In this document: positions 1-8,275 of the stretch, one piece after another
Numbering within the stretch: position 1 is the first letter of the stretch
Layout of the letters: the number at the start of each line of letters is the position of its first letter
From: Methylobacterium sp. J-068
Lineage (GTDB): Bacteria; Pseudomonadota; Alphaproteobacteria; Rhizobiales; Beijerinckiaceae
Direction: 5' to 3'
DNA length: 64,000 nucleotides
NCBI RefSeq assembly: GCF_022829445.1
Contig: NZ_JAKSXY010000049.1
Span: 81,815-145,814 of the forward strand
Notes under the pieces: generated by a model
What the model was told of the DNA's origin: nothing
Database searches by the model: none
The model's input: the letters and a program-made list of their open reading frames with translations, nothing else
Program-made: the position numbers and the translations under genes

Positions 1-49
1 ACGCTCGCCCGGTTCGAGCCGGACTGACGCCCGGCCCGCCGACCGCGCG

Positions 50-961
50 TCAGCGACCGCGTGCCCGCCAGCGCGGGTAGAGGATGCCGAGGGCCAACCC
101 GCTGAGCACGAGCCCGGCCGCGCCGATCTTCCAGCCCGGCAGCGCCTCGCCGAGCCACAGCGCGGACGCCCCCATGCCGAAGACCGGAACGAGGAGCGCC
201 ATCGGGGTGATCAGCGCGGCGGGATGGCGGGACAGCAGCCAGCCCCAGACCGCGTATCCGAACATCGTGTTGCCGACGGATTGCCAAATCACCGCCCCCC
301 AGGTCGCCGCATCGGCGCGCAGGATTCCGTCCCGGATCGCGTCCCAGCCCTCGAGAACGAAGGCGAGCGCGAAGAGCGGCGGCGCCGAGAACAGGCTCGC
401 CCAGACCACGTAGGGCAGCATGGCGGTGACGCCGCTGCGCTTGGCCGCGATGTTGCCCCCGGCCCAGCTCATCGCCGCGAGGATCACCAGCCCGAGGCCG
501 AACGGTGTGGTGGTGGCGTCCGCATGCAGCGCGATGACCCCGATGCCCGTGGCGGCGAGCGCCAGGGCCGCCCATTGGTAGCCCGGCACCCGCTCGCCCG
601 TCATGCGGATCGAGAGGCCGATGGTGAAGAAGACCTGGATCTGGATCACCAGCGAGGCGAGGCCCGGGGAGATGTGGCCGCGCATGGCGATGAACAGGAG
701 CCCGAACTGCCCCGCCCCGATCAGCAGGCCGTAGGCGGCGAGGTTGCGCCAGGGCACGGCGGGCCGCGGCAGCAGGAACACGCCGGGCAGGGCCGCCAGC
801 AGGAAGCGCAGGGCGGCGAACAGCAGGGGCGGCAGGTGGTCCAATCCGATCCGGATGACCACGAAATTGGTGCCCCAGACCGCCACCACCGCGACGGCGA
901 GGCACAGATCGCGAAGCGGAAGGCTGGCGGCGGGCAGCGGCGAGGGGATGGACGGGCGCAT
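50..961 (-). CDS. EamA/DMT-family transporter
   Basis: A 303-residue integral inner-membrane protein of the drug/metabolite transporter superfamily. The sequence is a run of about ten hydrophobic segments in two halves of similar size, the usual two-EamA-domain layout, and its length fits the family (about 300). The N-terminal segment carries VWGTNFVVIRIGL, a typical first-helix EamA motif. Members export amino acids or other small metabolites, but the substrate cannot be read from sequence. It is the last gene of a minus-strand run coming from coaD and is separated from the cyclophilin gene by 105 bases containing a strong hairpin, so it may have its own promoter. The ATG start gives the complete first helix. 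Confidence 0.9.
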   Translation of the reverse strand: MRPSIPSPLPAASLPLRDLCLAVAVVAVWGTNFVVIRIGLDHLPPLLFAALRFLLAALPGVFLLPRPAVPWRNLAAYGLLIGAGQFGLLFIAMRGHISPGLASLVIQIQVFFTIGLSIRMTGERVPGYQWAALALAATGIGVIALHADATTTPFGLGLVILAAMSWAGGNIAAKRSGVTAMLPYVVWASLFSAPPLFALAFVLEGWDAIRDGILRADAATWGAVIWQSVGNTMFGYAVWGWLLSRHPAALITPMALLVPVFGMGASALWLGEALPGWKIGAAGLVLSGLALGILYPRWRARGR

Positions 962-1021
962 GGGCGAGGGCCTTCTCAGGCCGGAGCCGCGTTGCCAAGG
1001 GCCGCCACCGCACCGCGATGG

Positions 1022-1055
1022 GGGACGTGTCCGCTCCGTCGGGCGGACACGTCCC
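1022..1055 (-). terminator. 13-bp inverted repeat between cyclophilin and EamA genes
   Basis: Perfect 13-base arms (1022-1034 and 1043-1055) with an 8-base loop lie 12 bases past the stop of the cyclophilin gene. There is no T-run on the minus strand after it, so it may be an RNA-stabilising stem or a weak terminator separating the cyclophilin operon from the EamA gene. Confidence 0.5.
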
Positions 1056-1066
1056 GCGTCATGGGG

Positions 1067-1525
1067 TCAGGCGGCGCCGACGGTCGCCTTGACGATCTTG
1101 TCGGGAGAGCGCGGCGGCTCGCCCTTGTTCAGGGTGTCGACCACGTCCATGCCCTCCACGACCTTGCCCCAGACCGTGTACTGCTTGTCCAGGAAGCGGG
1201 CATCGCCGAAGCAGATGAAGAACTGCGAGTTGGCCGAGTGCGGGAAGTTGGTGCGGGCCATCGAGCAGGTGCCGCGCACGTGCGGCTCGGCGTTGAACTC
1301 GGCGTTGAGGTCGGGCAGGTCGGAGCCGCCCGAGCCGGTGCCGGTCGGGTCGCCGGTCTGGGCCATGAAGCCGTCGATGACGCGGTGGAACGGCACGCCG
1401 TCGTAGAAGCCCTGCGCGGCCAGCGTCTTGAGGCGCTCGACATGGTTCGGGGCGAGGTCGGGGCGCAAGCCGATCACGACGCGGCCCTTGGTGGTCTCCA
1501 GGATGATGGTCTCGGTCTCTGCCAT
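1067..1525 (-). CDS. ppiB: Cytosolic cyclophilin-type peptidyl-prolyl isomerase
   Basis: A 152-residue single-domain cyclophilin that catalyses cis-trans isomerisation of prolyl bonds. It shows the family core FHRVIDGFMAQTGDPTGTG, then MARTNFPHSANSQFFICF and a C-terminal VVEGMDVVD stretch, which hold the catalytic Arg, Phe and Gln residues. There is no signal peptide, so it should act in the cytoplasm. An open frame continues upstream to 1657, but the ATG at 1523-1525 (MAETETI) matches cyclophilin N-termini and avoids overlap with the preceding gene, whose stop is only 4 bases away. It is the paralogue of the secreted cyclophilin at 2146-2703, two genes upstream in the same operon. Confidence 0.93.
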   Translation of the reverse strand: MAETETIILETTKGRVVIGLRPDLAPNHVERLKTLAAQGFYDGVPFHRVIDGFMAQTGDPTGTGSGGSDLPDLNAEFNAEPHVRGTCSMARTNFPHSANSQFFICFGDARFLDKQYTVWGKVVEGMDVVDTLNKGEPPRSPDKIVKATVGAA

Positions 1526-1529
1526 GGGT

Positions 1530-2090
1530 CTAGACTCCTTGTCCCTTGGGTCCTTGGTAGATGAAGCGGAGCGCGATGGGGCGCCCCGCGATGGCCGCGC
1601 CGAGGCCTGGGGTGATCCGGGCCGGCGTGCAGCGCCGGATCGCCGCCAGGGTCGCATCGGTGAGGATGCGGTAGGCGCGGGTATCCGTGCCCTGCGTCGA
1701 GAACGTCACGCGCGGCGTGCCGATGACTGACCCGTCGCGTCGAAGCGAGAAGCGCGCCGTGATCTCGGTCCGCTCGAAGCGGGCGAGTCCCTGAGGAACC
1801 TCCCAGCAGGCGGCCAGGATCGGATAAAGCTCCTTCAGGGTGTCGGCGGCCCTGGTCTCGGCCATGCCCCCGTGCGGTTCTTGCGAACCGGGCGGTTCTT
1901 GAGAACCGGGCGGCTCCTGCGAACCGAGCGGCCCTTGCGGGCGAAGCGGCACCTGCACGGTGCCGCGCAGGGTTTCCGGCAGGGTCAGGAGGCCGGTCGA
2001 CGGAGCGCCCTGCGCCGATGCCGGGACGCCGAGCATCGTCGCGGCGATCGCCGCGAGCAACGCTCCGATGCGTCCGACACCGACGATCAA
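1530..2090 (-). CDS. Secreted protein with GSQEPP repeats, function unknown
   Basis: A 186-residue protein with a signal peptide ending near VPASAQG (residues 1-27). A Pro/Gln-rich linker follows, with three near-identical six-residue repeats (GSQEPP, about residues 55-72), then a C-terminal globular part of about 110 residues (KELYPILAACWEVP to the end). That part resembles the small energy-transducer (TonB C-terminal-like) periplasmic domains that have a CW motif, but this is a weak resemblance. It lies between two cyclophilin genes and ends 4 bases before the second, so it is probably co-transcribed with them and may be exported to the periplasm together with the secreted cyclophilin. No specific function is claimed. 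Confidence 0.7.
   Translation of the reverse strand: MIVGVGRIGALLAAIAATMLGVPASAQGAPSTGLLTLPETLRGTVQVPLRPQGPLGSQEPPGSQEPPGSQEPHGGMAETRAADTLKELYPILAACWEVPQGLARFERTEITARFSLRRDGSVIGTPRVTFSTQGTDTRAYRILTDATLAAIRRCTPARITPGLGAAIAGRPIALRFIYQGPKGQGV
1876..1947 (-). repeat. 18-bp palindromic tandem repeat inside the secreted protein gene
   Basis: Three 18-base units (1876, 1894, 1912) and a decayed fourth encode the GSQEPP hexapeptides. The first two contain perfect hairpins (GGTTC / GAACC), so the RNA could fold at each unit. Confidence 0.8.
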
Positions 2091-2112
2091 ACGATCCCCT
2101 CCCGGATACCGC

Positions 2113-2148
2113 GCCGCGCGCCTGGCCGCGCGCCTAGCCGCGCGCCTA
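2113..2148 (-). repeat. 12-bp tandem repeat containing the stop codon of the periplasmic cyclophilin gene
   Basis: Three 12-base units (GCCGCGCGCCTG, then GCCGCGCGCCTA twice). The last unit contains the TAG stop of the cyclophilin (2146-2148 on the minus strand). The neighbouring unit repeats the stop in the same frame 12 bases on. Confidence 0.75.
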
Positions 2149-2703
2149 CTTGGCCCCCAGGGCCATCTGCATCTTCACGATCTTGTCGGGGTTCTGCACG
2201 GCCCCGCCCGGTGCGCCCGGCGCCGCCTTCTTGATCGCGTCGACGGCCTCCATGCCGGAGGAGACGAGGCCGACCACGGTGTACTGGCCGTTGAGGAACG
2301 GCGCGTCGCCGAGGCAGATGAAGAACTGCGAGTTCGCCGAGTTCGGATCGGAGGACCGGGCCATGCCGACCGTGCCGCGCCGGAACGGGGATTGCGAGAA
2401 CTCGGCCGGGATGTTCGGAAGGTCCGAGCCGCCGGTGCCGTTGCCCTTCGGGTCGCCCGTCTGGGCCATGAAGCCATCCATCACGCGGTGGAACTTGAGG
2501 CCGTTGTAGAAGCCCTTCTTGATCAGGGTCTTCAGCTGCGCCACGTGCTTGGGCGCGAGGTCGGGCCGCAGCTCGATGGTGACGCGGCCGTCCTTGGTGT
2601 CGAGGAACACCGTGTTGTCGTCCGCCGCGACGGCCTGGGAGGCCGTGCCGATCAGGGCGGCGAGGCTGAGAAGGGCGATCCGCCGGTTGAGTCCGAAGTT
2701 CAT
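2146..2703 (-). CDS. ppiA: Periplasmic cyclophilin-type peptidyl-prolyl isomerase
   Basis: A 185-residue cyclophilin with an N-terminal signal peptide (RRIALLSLAALIGTASQAVA, cleavage before ADDN). The catalytic core KFHRVMDGFMAQTGDPKGNG and MARSSDPNSANSQFFICL follow, so it is predicted to isomerise prolyl bonds in periplasmic proteins. It contains an additional Ala/Gly-rich segment near the C-terminus (KKAAPGAPGGA). The chosen ATG lies at 2701-2703; a GTG two codons upstream (2709) is also in frame. It follows coaD by 35 bases on the same strand and is probably in the same transcription unit. Confidence 0.93.
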   Translation of the reverse strand: MNFGLNRRIALLSLAALIGTASQAVAADDNTVFLDTKDGRVTIELRPDLAPKHVAQLKTLIKKGFYNGLKFHRVMDGFMAQTGDPKGNGTGGSDLPNIPAEFSQSPFRRGTVGMARSSDPNSANSQFFICLGDAPFLNGQYTVVGLVSSGMEAVDAIKKAAPGAPGGAVQNPDKIVKMQMALGAK

Positions 2704-2738
2704 AGGCACGCGGTCTCTCTATCGAATGACACGGGAAG

Positions 2739-3239
2739 TCAGGGTTGTGCGAAGCGCTGGGCCAGGCGCTGGGCCACGAGGGGCGGCACGAAGGGCGAGA
2801 CGTCGCCGCCCATCGCGGCGATCTGCCGGACCAGCGTCGCGGTGATCGGCCGGACCCCGGTGGAGGCGGGCAGGAACACCGTCTGGACCTCGGGCGCCAT
2901 CGCGCCGTTCATGCCCGCGAGCTGCATCTCGTAATCGAGGTCGGTCCCGTCGCGCAGGCCCCGGATGAACACGGTGGCGCCGACCCGGCGCGCCGCCGTC
3001 ACCGCGAGATCGTCGAAGGGGACGATGGTCAGTGCGGTGCCCTCGGCCTCGGCGAGGGGGGTGCAGGTGGCCCGAAGCAGGTCCGTCCGCTCCTCCGGCG
3101 TGAACATCGGCGCCTTGCCGGGATGCACGCCGATCGCGATGACGAGGTTGTGCACGAGCCGGCACGCCTGACGGATGACGTCGAGGTGTCCGTTCGTGAC
3201 CGGGTCGAACGAGCCGGCATAGAGGGCGGTGCGGATCAT
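2739..3239 (-). CDS. coaD: Phosphopantetheine adenylyltransferase
   Basis: A 166-residue cytoplasmic enzyme that joins ATP and 4'-phosphopantetheine to give dephospho-CoA, the fourth step of coenzyme A synthesis. The nucleotidyltransferase signature [17 protein letters not shown] is at residues 6-22, with the GHLD version of the HxGH motif. The conserved [15 protein letters not shown] stretch near residue 88 and the C-terminal [18 protein letters not shown] are also typical. Length matches CoaD (about 160). It is the first gene of a minus-strand run followed by the two cyclophilin genes. The same grouping is common in Hyphomicrobiales. Confidence 0.97.
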   Translation of the reverse strand: MIRTALYAGSFDPVTNGHLDVIRQACRLVHNLVIAIGVHPGKAPMFTPEERTDLLRATCTPLAEAEGTALTIVPFDDLAVTAARRVGATVFIRGLRDGTDLDYEMQLAGMNGAMAPEVQTVFLPASTGVRPITATLVRQIAAMGGDVSPFVPPLVAQRLAQRFAQP

Positions 3240-3293
3240 CGCGGCCCGAGGTAGAGCATTTCGCCCGAGAACGGAACCTCCGACCCCGTAACG

Positions 3294-3330
3294 AAAAAGG
3301 CGGACCCCCGTCAGGGAGCCCGCCCGCCTC
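3294..3330 (-). terminator. Rho-independent terminator of the outer-membrane protein gene
   Basis: Read on the minus strand, a stem formed by AGGCGG and CCGCCT with a GC-rich loop is followed directly by TTTTTCG. It lies about 40 bases past the porin stop codon at 3365. Confidence 0.65.
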
Positions 3331-3336
3331 GGAATG

Positions 3337-3356
3337 GGAGCCGGTGGCCCGGCTCC
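3337..3356 (-). terminator. 8-bp hairpin just after the outer-membrane protein gene
   Basis: Perfect arms GGAGCCGG and CCGGCTCC with a 4-base loop, 9 bases past the stop. It is probably part of a double-hairpin 3' end with the T-tailed stem at 3294-3330, which would protect a highly expressed mRNA. Confidence 0.5.
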
Positions 3357-3364
3357 GAACGATC

Positions 3365-4186
3365 CTAGTAGGTGCCGAACTTGTAGTTGATGCCGGCGCG
3401 GGCGATGCTGCCCTCGGTCCGGACGCGGGCGATGTAGCCGGCGCCGGGGAAGACGGCCGTGTTCGTGTTGGCCACCGTGATGGCGCGCGAGCCGAGATCG
3501 TAGCGCAGGTACTCGGCCTTGATCGTCACGGCGCTGGACTTGAAGAAGTTCAGGAACGAGTCGGTGGGCAGGGCGTATTCGATGCCGCCGCCATAGGCGT
3601 AGCCCGTCTCGATGTTGGAGCGGGAGCCGAAATAGGCCACGGGCGTGTTGGTCTGGAAGGCCACCGACTGGTTCACGTCGCCGTAGGCGAAGCCGCCGGT
3701 GCCGTACACCAGGAACCGGTCGAAGGCGTAGCCGATGCGGCCGCGCACCGTGCCGAGGAACGACAGCTCGCTCCGGTAGGTGTTCGTCAGCGTGTTCGGG
3801 TTGAAGCGGATGTCGGTGCGGGTCCGCTGCAGGTCGGTGTAGGCCGCATCGGCCTCGAGACCGACGACGATGCCGCTGCCCGGCGTGAACTGATAGTTGT
3901 AGCCGACCTGGCCGCCGGCGGTGAAGCCTTCCTGCTGAAGACCGATGGCCGCCTGACGGAAGCCGCGATCGACGTTGGTCTGGAGCGCGCCGATGCCGGT
4001 GGTGCGGACGGTGTCACGCTCGCTGAAGGCGTAGCCGGCATTCACGCCGAGATAGGCGCCGGTCCAGGTGAAGACCGGGACCGGAACGAAGACCGGCGGC
4101 GCGGCCCGGCGCGGCAGATCGGCGGCCGAGGCGGTGCCGGCGAACAGAGCGGCGCCGGCGCCGGCGAGGAGGAAACGCTTCAGCAC
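3365..4186 (-). CDS. Outer-membrane beta-barrel protein (Omp25/Omp31-like)
   Basis: A 273-residue outer-membrane protein. It has a signal peptide ([20 protein letters not shown], cleaved before ADLPRR), a short proline-rich linker, then [14 protein letters not shown], the hallmark first strand of the alphaproteobacterial Omp25/Omp31/RopB family. Alternating hydrophobic strands follow to a C-terminal GINYKFGTY with the terminal aromatic residue used for barrel assembly. The open frame runs on to 4252, but the GTG at 4184-4186 is preceded by AGGA eight bases upstream and starts exactly at the signal peptide, so it is preferred. The role is probably structural or porin-like; the channel property is not known. 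Confidence 0.88.
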   Translation of the reverse strand: MLKRFLLAGAGAALFAGTASAADLPRRAAPPVFVPVPVFTWTGAYLGVNAGYAFSERDTVRTTGIGALQTNVDRGFRQAAIGLQQEGFTAGGQVGYNYQFTPGSGIVVGLEADAAYTDLQRTRTDIRFNPNTLTNTYRSELSFLGTVRGRIGYAFDRFLVYGTGGFAYGDVNQSVAFQTNTPVAYFGSRSNIETGYAYGGGIEYALPTDSFLNFFKSSAVTIKAEYLRYDLGSRAITVANTNTAVFPGAGYIARVRTEGSIARAGINYKFGTY

Positions 4187-4334
4187 GATGAAAATCCTGC
4201 GGGTGTCTGGATGAGCTTGACCGCTGGGATACATCGTTGCCGAATGTTTCACTATGATATTACTGCCACACCGAAAAGCAAAGCTCTATCGAACCTCCAG
4301 TCAATATCCGGCACGAGCGAGCTGTTTCGGTAAT

Positions 4335-4367
4335 CCTCGCGAGCACGAAAACGTGATGCTCGCGAGG
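4335..4367 (-). terminator. gyrA: 11-bp inverted repeat downstream of gyrA
   Basis: Perfect arms CCTCGCGAGCA and TGCTCGCGAGG with an 11-base loop, 19 bases beyond the gyrA stop. It lies in the AT-rich stretch between gyrA and the porin gene. On the minus strand there is no clear T-run; a T-run exists on the plus side (TTTTT at 4376-4380). It is probably the gyrA 3' end. Confidence 0.5.
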
Positions 4368-4386
4368 AATTCGAATTTTTGCGTGG

Positions 4387-7122
4387 CTATGAAGCGTCTT
4401 CGGCGGCTTCGCTCTCGTCTTCACCTTCGATGTGCTCGACGGAAACCACCCGTTCTGTCTTCTCCGTGTTGAAGACGGTCACGCCCTGCGAGGCGCGCCC
4501 GACGATGCGGATATCGTCAACCGGCACGCGGATGAGCTGGCCGCCATCGGTGACCAGCATGATCTGGTCGGACGGCTGGACCGGGAAGGAGGCCACGAGG
4601 TTGCCGTTGCGCGGGTTCACCCGCATGGCGGTGATGCCCTTGCCGCCGCGGCCGGACGTCCGGTACTCGAAGGACGAACTGCGCTTGCCGAAGCCGCGCT
4701 CGGACAGGGTCAGCACGAACTGCTCGTGGGCGCCCATCTCGTTGTAGCGCTCCAGCGAGATCGCGGTGGCCTCGGCCGTGCCGTCCTCGGCCTCCGCGCC
4801 CGTCTCCTCACCCTCGACGCCGTCGCCGATGACGGCCCGGCGCATCTTGAGATAGCCCGCGCGCTCCTCCGGCGAGGCGTCGAAGGCATTCAGGATCGTC
4901 ATCGAGATGACGCGGTCGTCCTTGGCGAGGCTGATGCCGCGCACGCCGGTGGAATCGCGGCCCTTGAAGACGCGCACGTCCTCGACGGGGAAGCGGATGC
5001 ACTGGCCGGCCTGCGTGGTGAGCAGCACGTTCTGGTCCGCCCGGCAGATCTCGACGTGGACGATGTGGTCGCCCGCGTCGAGCTTCATCGCGATCTTGCC
5101 GGCGCGGTTCACCTGCACGAAGTCCGAGAGCTTGTTGCGCCTCACCCCGCCGCTGGCGGTGGCGAACATCACGTCGAGGGTCTCCCAGGAGGCCTCGTCC
5201 TCGGGCAGCGGCATGATGGTGGTGATGCGCTCGGTGCCGGCATCCATCGAGAGGATGTTGACGAGCGCCTTGCCGCGCGCGTTCGGCGCCGCCATCGGCA
5301 GGCGCCAGACCTTCTCCTTGTAGACCTGACCCTGGTTCGAGAAGAACAGCACCGGCGTGTGGGTGTTGGCCACGAACAGGCGGGTGACGAAATCCTCGTC
5401 GCGGGTCGCCATCCCCGAGCGGCCCTTGCCGCCCCGGCGCTGGGCCCGGTAGGTCGAGAGCGGAACGCGCTTGACGTAGCCCGCGTGGGACACGGTGACG
5501 ACCATGTCCTCGCGCTGGATCAGGTCCTCGTCCTCGACGTTCGAATCCCAATCGAGGATCACGGTGCGGCGCGGGGTGGCGTAGGCCTCGCGCACCTCCG
5601 CGAACTCGTCCTTGACGATGCCCATGATGCGCAGGCGCGAGCGCAGGATGTCGAGGTAATCGGCGATCTCGTCGGCGAGCTTCTTCAGCTCGTCGCCGAT
5701 CTCGTCGCGGCCGAGCGCCGTGAGACGCTGCAGGCGCAGGTCGAGGATGGCCCGGGCCTGCACCTCGGAGAGGCGATAGGTGCCGTCCTCGGCGACGCGG
5801 TGGCGCGGATCGTCCACCAGCGCGATCAGCGGCGCGATGTCGTGGGCCGGCCAGTCGCGCGCCATCAGCGCGTCGCGGGCGGTGTTGGGATCGGGCGAGG
5901 TCCGGATCAGGCGGATGACCTCGTCGATGTTGGCGACCGCGATGGCGAGGCCGCACAGGACGTGGGCGCGTTCGCGGGCCTTGTTGAGCAGAAACTTGGT
6001 GCGCCGGGAAACGACCTCCTCGCGGAAGTCGACGAACGCCTGGAGCAGGTCCTTCAGGTTCATCAGCTCGGGGCGGCCGCCGTTCAGCGCCACCATGTTG
6101 CAGCCGAAGGAGGATTGCAGCGGGGTGAAGCGGTAGAGCTGGTTCAGCACCACGTCCGCCATGGCGTCGCGCTTGATCTCGATGACGATGCGCATGCCGT
6201 CGCGGTCGGATTCATCACGAAGGTCCGAGATTCCTTCGACGCGCTTCTCCTTCACCAGCTCGGCGATCTTCTCCATGAGCGTCGCCTTGTTCACCTGATA
6301 CGGGATCTCGGTGAAGATCAGCGCCTCGCGCTCCTTGCGCAGTTCCTCCACGTGGGACTTCGCCCGCATGATGATGGAGCCGCGCCCCGTGGCATAGGCC
6401 TGCCGTGTGCCGGCCCGGCCCAGGATCGAGCCGCCGGTGGGGAAGTCGGGCCCCGGCACGTACTCGGTGAGCTGCTCGATGGAGAGGCCGGGATCGTCGA
6501 TCAGCGCGATGCAGGCATCGATCAGCTCGCCGAGATTGTGCGGCGGGATGTTGGTGGCCATGCCGACCGCGATGCCGCCGGCGCCGTTGACGAGGAGGTT
6601 GGGAAAGCGCGCCGGCAGGACGGTCGGCTCCTCGCGCGACTCGTCGTAGTTCGGCTGGAAGTCGACGGTGTTCTTGTCGATGTCGGCCAAGAGCGCGTTG
6701 GCGGGCTTGGCCAGGCGCGATTCGGTGTAGCGCATGGCCGCCGGCGGATCGCCGTCGACGGAGCCGAAATTGCCCTGCCCGTCGATGAGCATCAGGCGCA
6801 TCGAGAAGTCCTGCGCCATGCGGACCAAGGCGTCGTAGATCGATTGGTCGCCGTGCGGATGGTAGAGACCGATCACGTCGCCGACGATGCGGGCCGACTT
6901 GACGTATTTGCGCTCGGGCAGGTGCCCGCTCTCGTAGGCCGAGTAGAGGATGCGCCGGTGCACCGGCTTGAGGCCGTCGCGCGCGTCCGGCAGCGCCCGG
7001 CTCACGATCACGCTCATAGCGTAATCGAGATAGGAGCGCTTCATCTCGTCGGTGATGGAGACGGGCTTGATGTCGGAGGCGGGCGGCGGCGTGCCGGCAC
7101 CCGGAATGTCGTTCTCTGCCAA
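4387..7122 (-). CDS. gyrA: DNA gyrase subunit A
   Basis: The DNA-cleaving subunit of gyrase; it works with GyrB to introduce negative supercoils. The start [35 protein letters not shown] is split over conserved blocks, the catalytic Tyr lies in AAMRYTESR, and the C-terminal wrapping domain has the GyrA box QRRGGKG. An acidic insert ([12 protein letters not shown]) lies within the C-terminal domain. The quinolone-resistance region reads [17 protein letters not shown], with Gln where E. coli has Ser83; Asp87 is kept. The open frame extends to a GTG at 7158, but the TTG at 7120-7122 gives the usual MAEND-like start with 911 residues. Neither start has a strong ribosome site. Upstream, ssb is the next gene on the same strand. 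Confidence 0.97.
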   Translation of the reverse strand: MAENDIPGAGTPPPASDIKPVSITDEMKRSYLDYAMSVIVSRALPDARDGLKPVHRRILYSAYESGHLPERKYVKSARIVGDVIGLYHPHGDQSIYDALVRMAQDFSMRLMLIDGQGNFGSVDGDPPAAMRYTESRLAKPANALLADIDKNTVDFQPNYDESREEPTVLPARFPNLLVNGAGGIAVGMATNIPPHNLGELIDACIALIDDPGLSIEQLTEYVPGPDFPTGGSILGRAGTRQAYATGRGSIIMRAKSHVEELRKEREALIFTEIPYQVNKATLMEKIAELVKEKRVEGISDLRDESDRDGMRIVIEIKRDAMADVVLNQLYRFTPLQSSFGCNMVALNGGRPELMNLKDLLQAFVDFREEVVSRRTKFLLNKARERAHVLCGLAIAVANIDEVIRLIRTSPDPNTARDALMARDWPAHDIAPLIALVDDPRHRVAEDGTYRLSEVQARAILDLRLQRLTALGRDEIGDELKKLADEIADYLDILRSRLRIMGIVKDEFAEVREAYATPRRTVILDWDSNVEDEDLIQREDMVVTVSHAGYVKRVPLSTYRAQRRGGKGRSGMATRDEDFVTRLFVANTHTPVLFFSNQGQVYKEKVWRLPMAAPNARGKALVNILSMDAGTERITTIMPLPEDEASWETLDVMFATASGGVRRNKLSDFVQVNRAGKIAMKLDAGDHIVHVEICRADQNVLLTTQAGQCIRFPVEDVRVFKGRDSTGVRGISLAKDDRVISMTILNAFDASPEERAGYLKMRRAVIGDGVEGEETGAEAEDGTAEATAISLERYNEMGAHEQFVLTLSERGFGKRSSSFEYRTSGRGGKGITAMRVNPRNGNLVASFPVQPSDQIMLVTDGGQLIRVPVDDIRIVGRASQGVTVFNTEKTERVVSVEHIEGEDESEAAEDAS

Positions 7123-7380
7123 GGTCTTCGGTCTCTGCTGGTACGAGGCCCGGAGCACCGGCGGCGGCTGTCAGCCGCGCCCGCTCACGGGGTTGTTGCG
7201 CGCGTCTCCGGCAGGGGCACCGAACCGCGCTGGAACCTGCCCGAACCCATAGCACATCGGATCGGCCCGGGCCAGAAAAGCGCCCTTAACCCTCTGGCAA
7301 CCAACGACTTGCCCGCAGGATTCCGCCGGGCGCCCCGGCGCCCGTCCGGCGGTCCGGCCCCCAGGGCGCTCGAAAACGAA

Positions 7381-7409
7381 CGGGCGCGGCCCCGATGGAG
7401 CCGCGCCCG
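7381..7409 (-). terminator. ssb: Rho-independent terminator of ssb
   Basis: Perfect 10-base arms CGGGCGCGGC and GCCGCGCCCG with a 9-base loop, followed on the minus strand by TTCGTTTTC. It lies 28 bases past the ssb stop. Confidence 0.8.
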
Positions 7410-7436
7410 TGATCGCCGTCGAGGATGCGACGCTCC

Positions 7437-8021
7437 CTAGAACGGAATGTCGTCGTCGAGGTCGTAGTTCGGCTTCGAGCCGCCACCGCCGCCGCCGCCG
7501 GAGGGGCGCCGGTCGCCGCCGCCGGAGGGGCGGCCACCACCGCCGCCGCCGTACTCCCCACCCCGGTCGCCGCCGCGTCCACCGCCGCCGCCGCCACCGC
7601 CGCCGAAATCGCCGCCCCGGCTGATCTGGCCGCCGCTCTCCTCGTCCATGCCCATCTCGCCGCCGCCGCTGCGGCCGTCGAGGAGGGTGAGTTCACCCCG
7701 GAAGCGCTGGAGCACGACTTCGGTGGTGTACTTCTCGACGCCGGACTGGTCCGCCCATTTGCGGGTCTGGAGCTGGCCCTCGATGTAGACCTTCGAGCCC
7801 TTGCGCAGGTACTGCTCGGCCACGCGGGCGAGGTTCTCGTTGTAGATCACGACCGAGTGCCACTCGGTCTTCTCCTTGCGCTCGCCCGACATCTTGTCCT
7901 TCCAGGACTCCGATGTGGCGATGCGCAGGTTCACCACCGGATCGCCCGAGGCGAGGCGCCGCGTCTCGGGGTCGCGCCCGAGATTGCCCACCAGGATCAC
8001 CTTGTTCACGCTGCCGGCCAT
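7437..8021 (-). CDS. ssb: Single-stranded DNA-binding protein
   Basis: A 194-residue protein that coats single-stranded DNA in replication, repair and recombination and works as a tetramer. The OB-fold occupies residues 1-110 ([19 protein letters not shown], then [16 protein letters not shown]). A long Gly-rich linker (about 125-180, with RGGD and GGGGR repeats) leads to the acidic protein-binding tip DLDDDIPF, which recruits partner proteins. The linker DNA is a low-complexity CCG-rich stretch. An alphaproteobacterial SOS box lies 160 bases upstream of the start. gyrA is next downstream, separated by a strong terminator. Confidence 0.98.
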   Translation of the reverse strand: MAGSVNKVILVGNLGRDPETRRLASGDPVVNLRIATSESWKDKMSGERKEKTEWHSVVIYNENLARVAEQYLRKGSKVYIEGQLQTRKWADQSGVEKYTTEVVLQRFRGELTLLDGRSGGGEMGMDEESGGQISRGGDFGGGGGGGGGRGGDRGGEYGGGGGGRPSGGGDRRPSGGGGGGGSKPNYDLDDDIPF

Positions 8022-8181
8022 GCCGCTCTCTCCTGCCGATCGATCTCACTGTGCGCCGCAAGGCTCCCGGACCCTTCATCCGGACACCCGCGATCCCGCC
8101 TTCATGAGCTTCCGAAGCGTCGGCGGCAATCGCGGTCGAGCGACTGTCCCCGAGACTCCCAGGGACTCGGCGCACCTGAAT

Positions 8182-8196
8182 GTTCTATATTTGTTC
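8182..8196 (-). promoter_or_regulatory. Putative LexA (SOS) box upstream of ssb
   Basis: The sequence GTTC-TATATTT-GTTC matches the alphaproteobacterial LexA operator (GTTC, seven bases, GTTC) exactly. It lies in an unusually AT-rich patch of the ssb upstream region. In many Hyphomicrobiales the ssb upstream region is shared with uvrA; here no uvrA is seen and ssb is the only likely target in this window. Confidence 0.75.
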
Positions 8197-8236
8197 CATC
8201 TCAAGGGCAAGACACCCTTCCGTGAGCGAAGTGCCA

Positions 8237-8268
8237 GTTGAGGGACTCGCCGGTTGAGGGACTTGCCG
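8237..8268. repeat. 16-bp direct tandem repeat
   Basis: Two adjacent copies of GTTGAGGGACTYGCCG differing at one base, between the ssb upstream region and the stop of the reductase gene. No function is evident. Confidence 0.7.
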
Positions 8269-8275
8269 GCTTCGT

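Noticed and set aside
1..27. Possible tail of a plus-strand gene ending TGA at 25-27
   Set aside because: Only eight codons remain and no family can be recognised; another frame would fit as well.
4432..7440. Plus-strand open frame of about 1000 residues opposite gyrA
   Set aside because: High-G+C shadow of gyrA: the protein is rich in Ala, Arg, His, Asp and Val with no domain, and gyrA on the other strand is certain.
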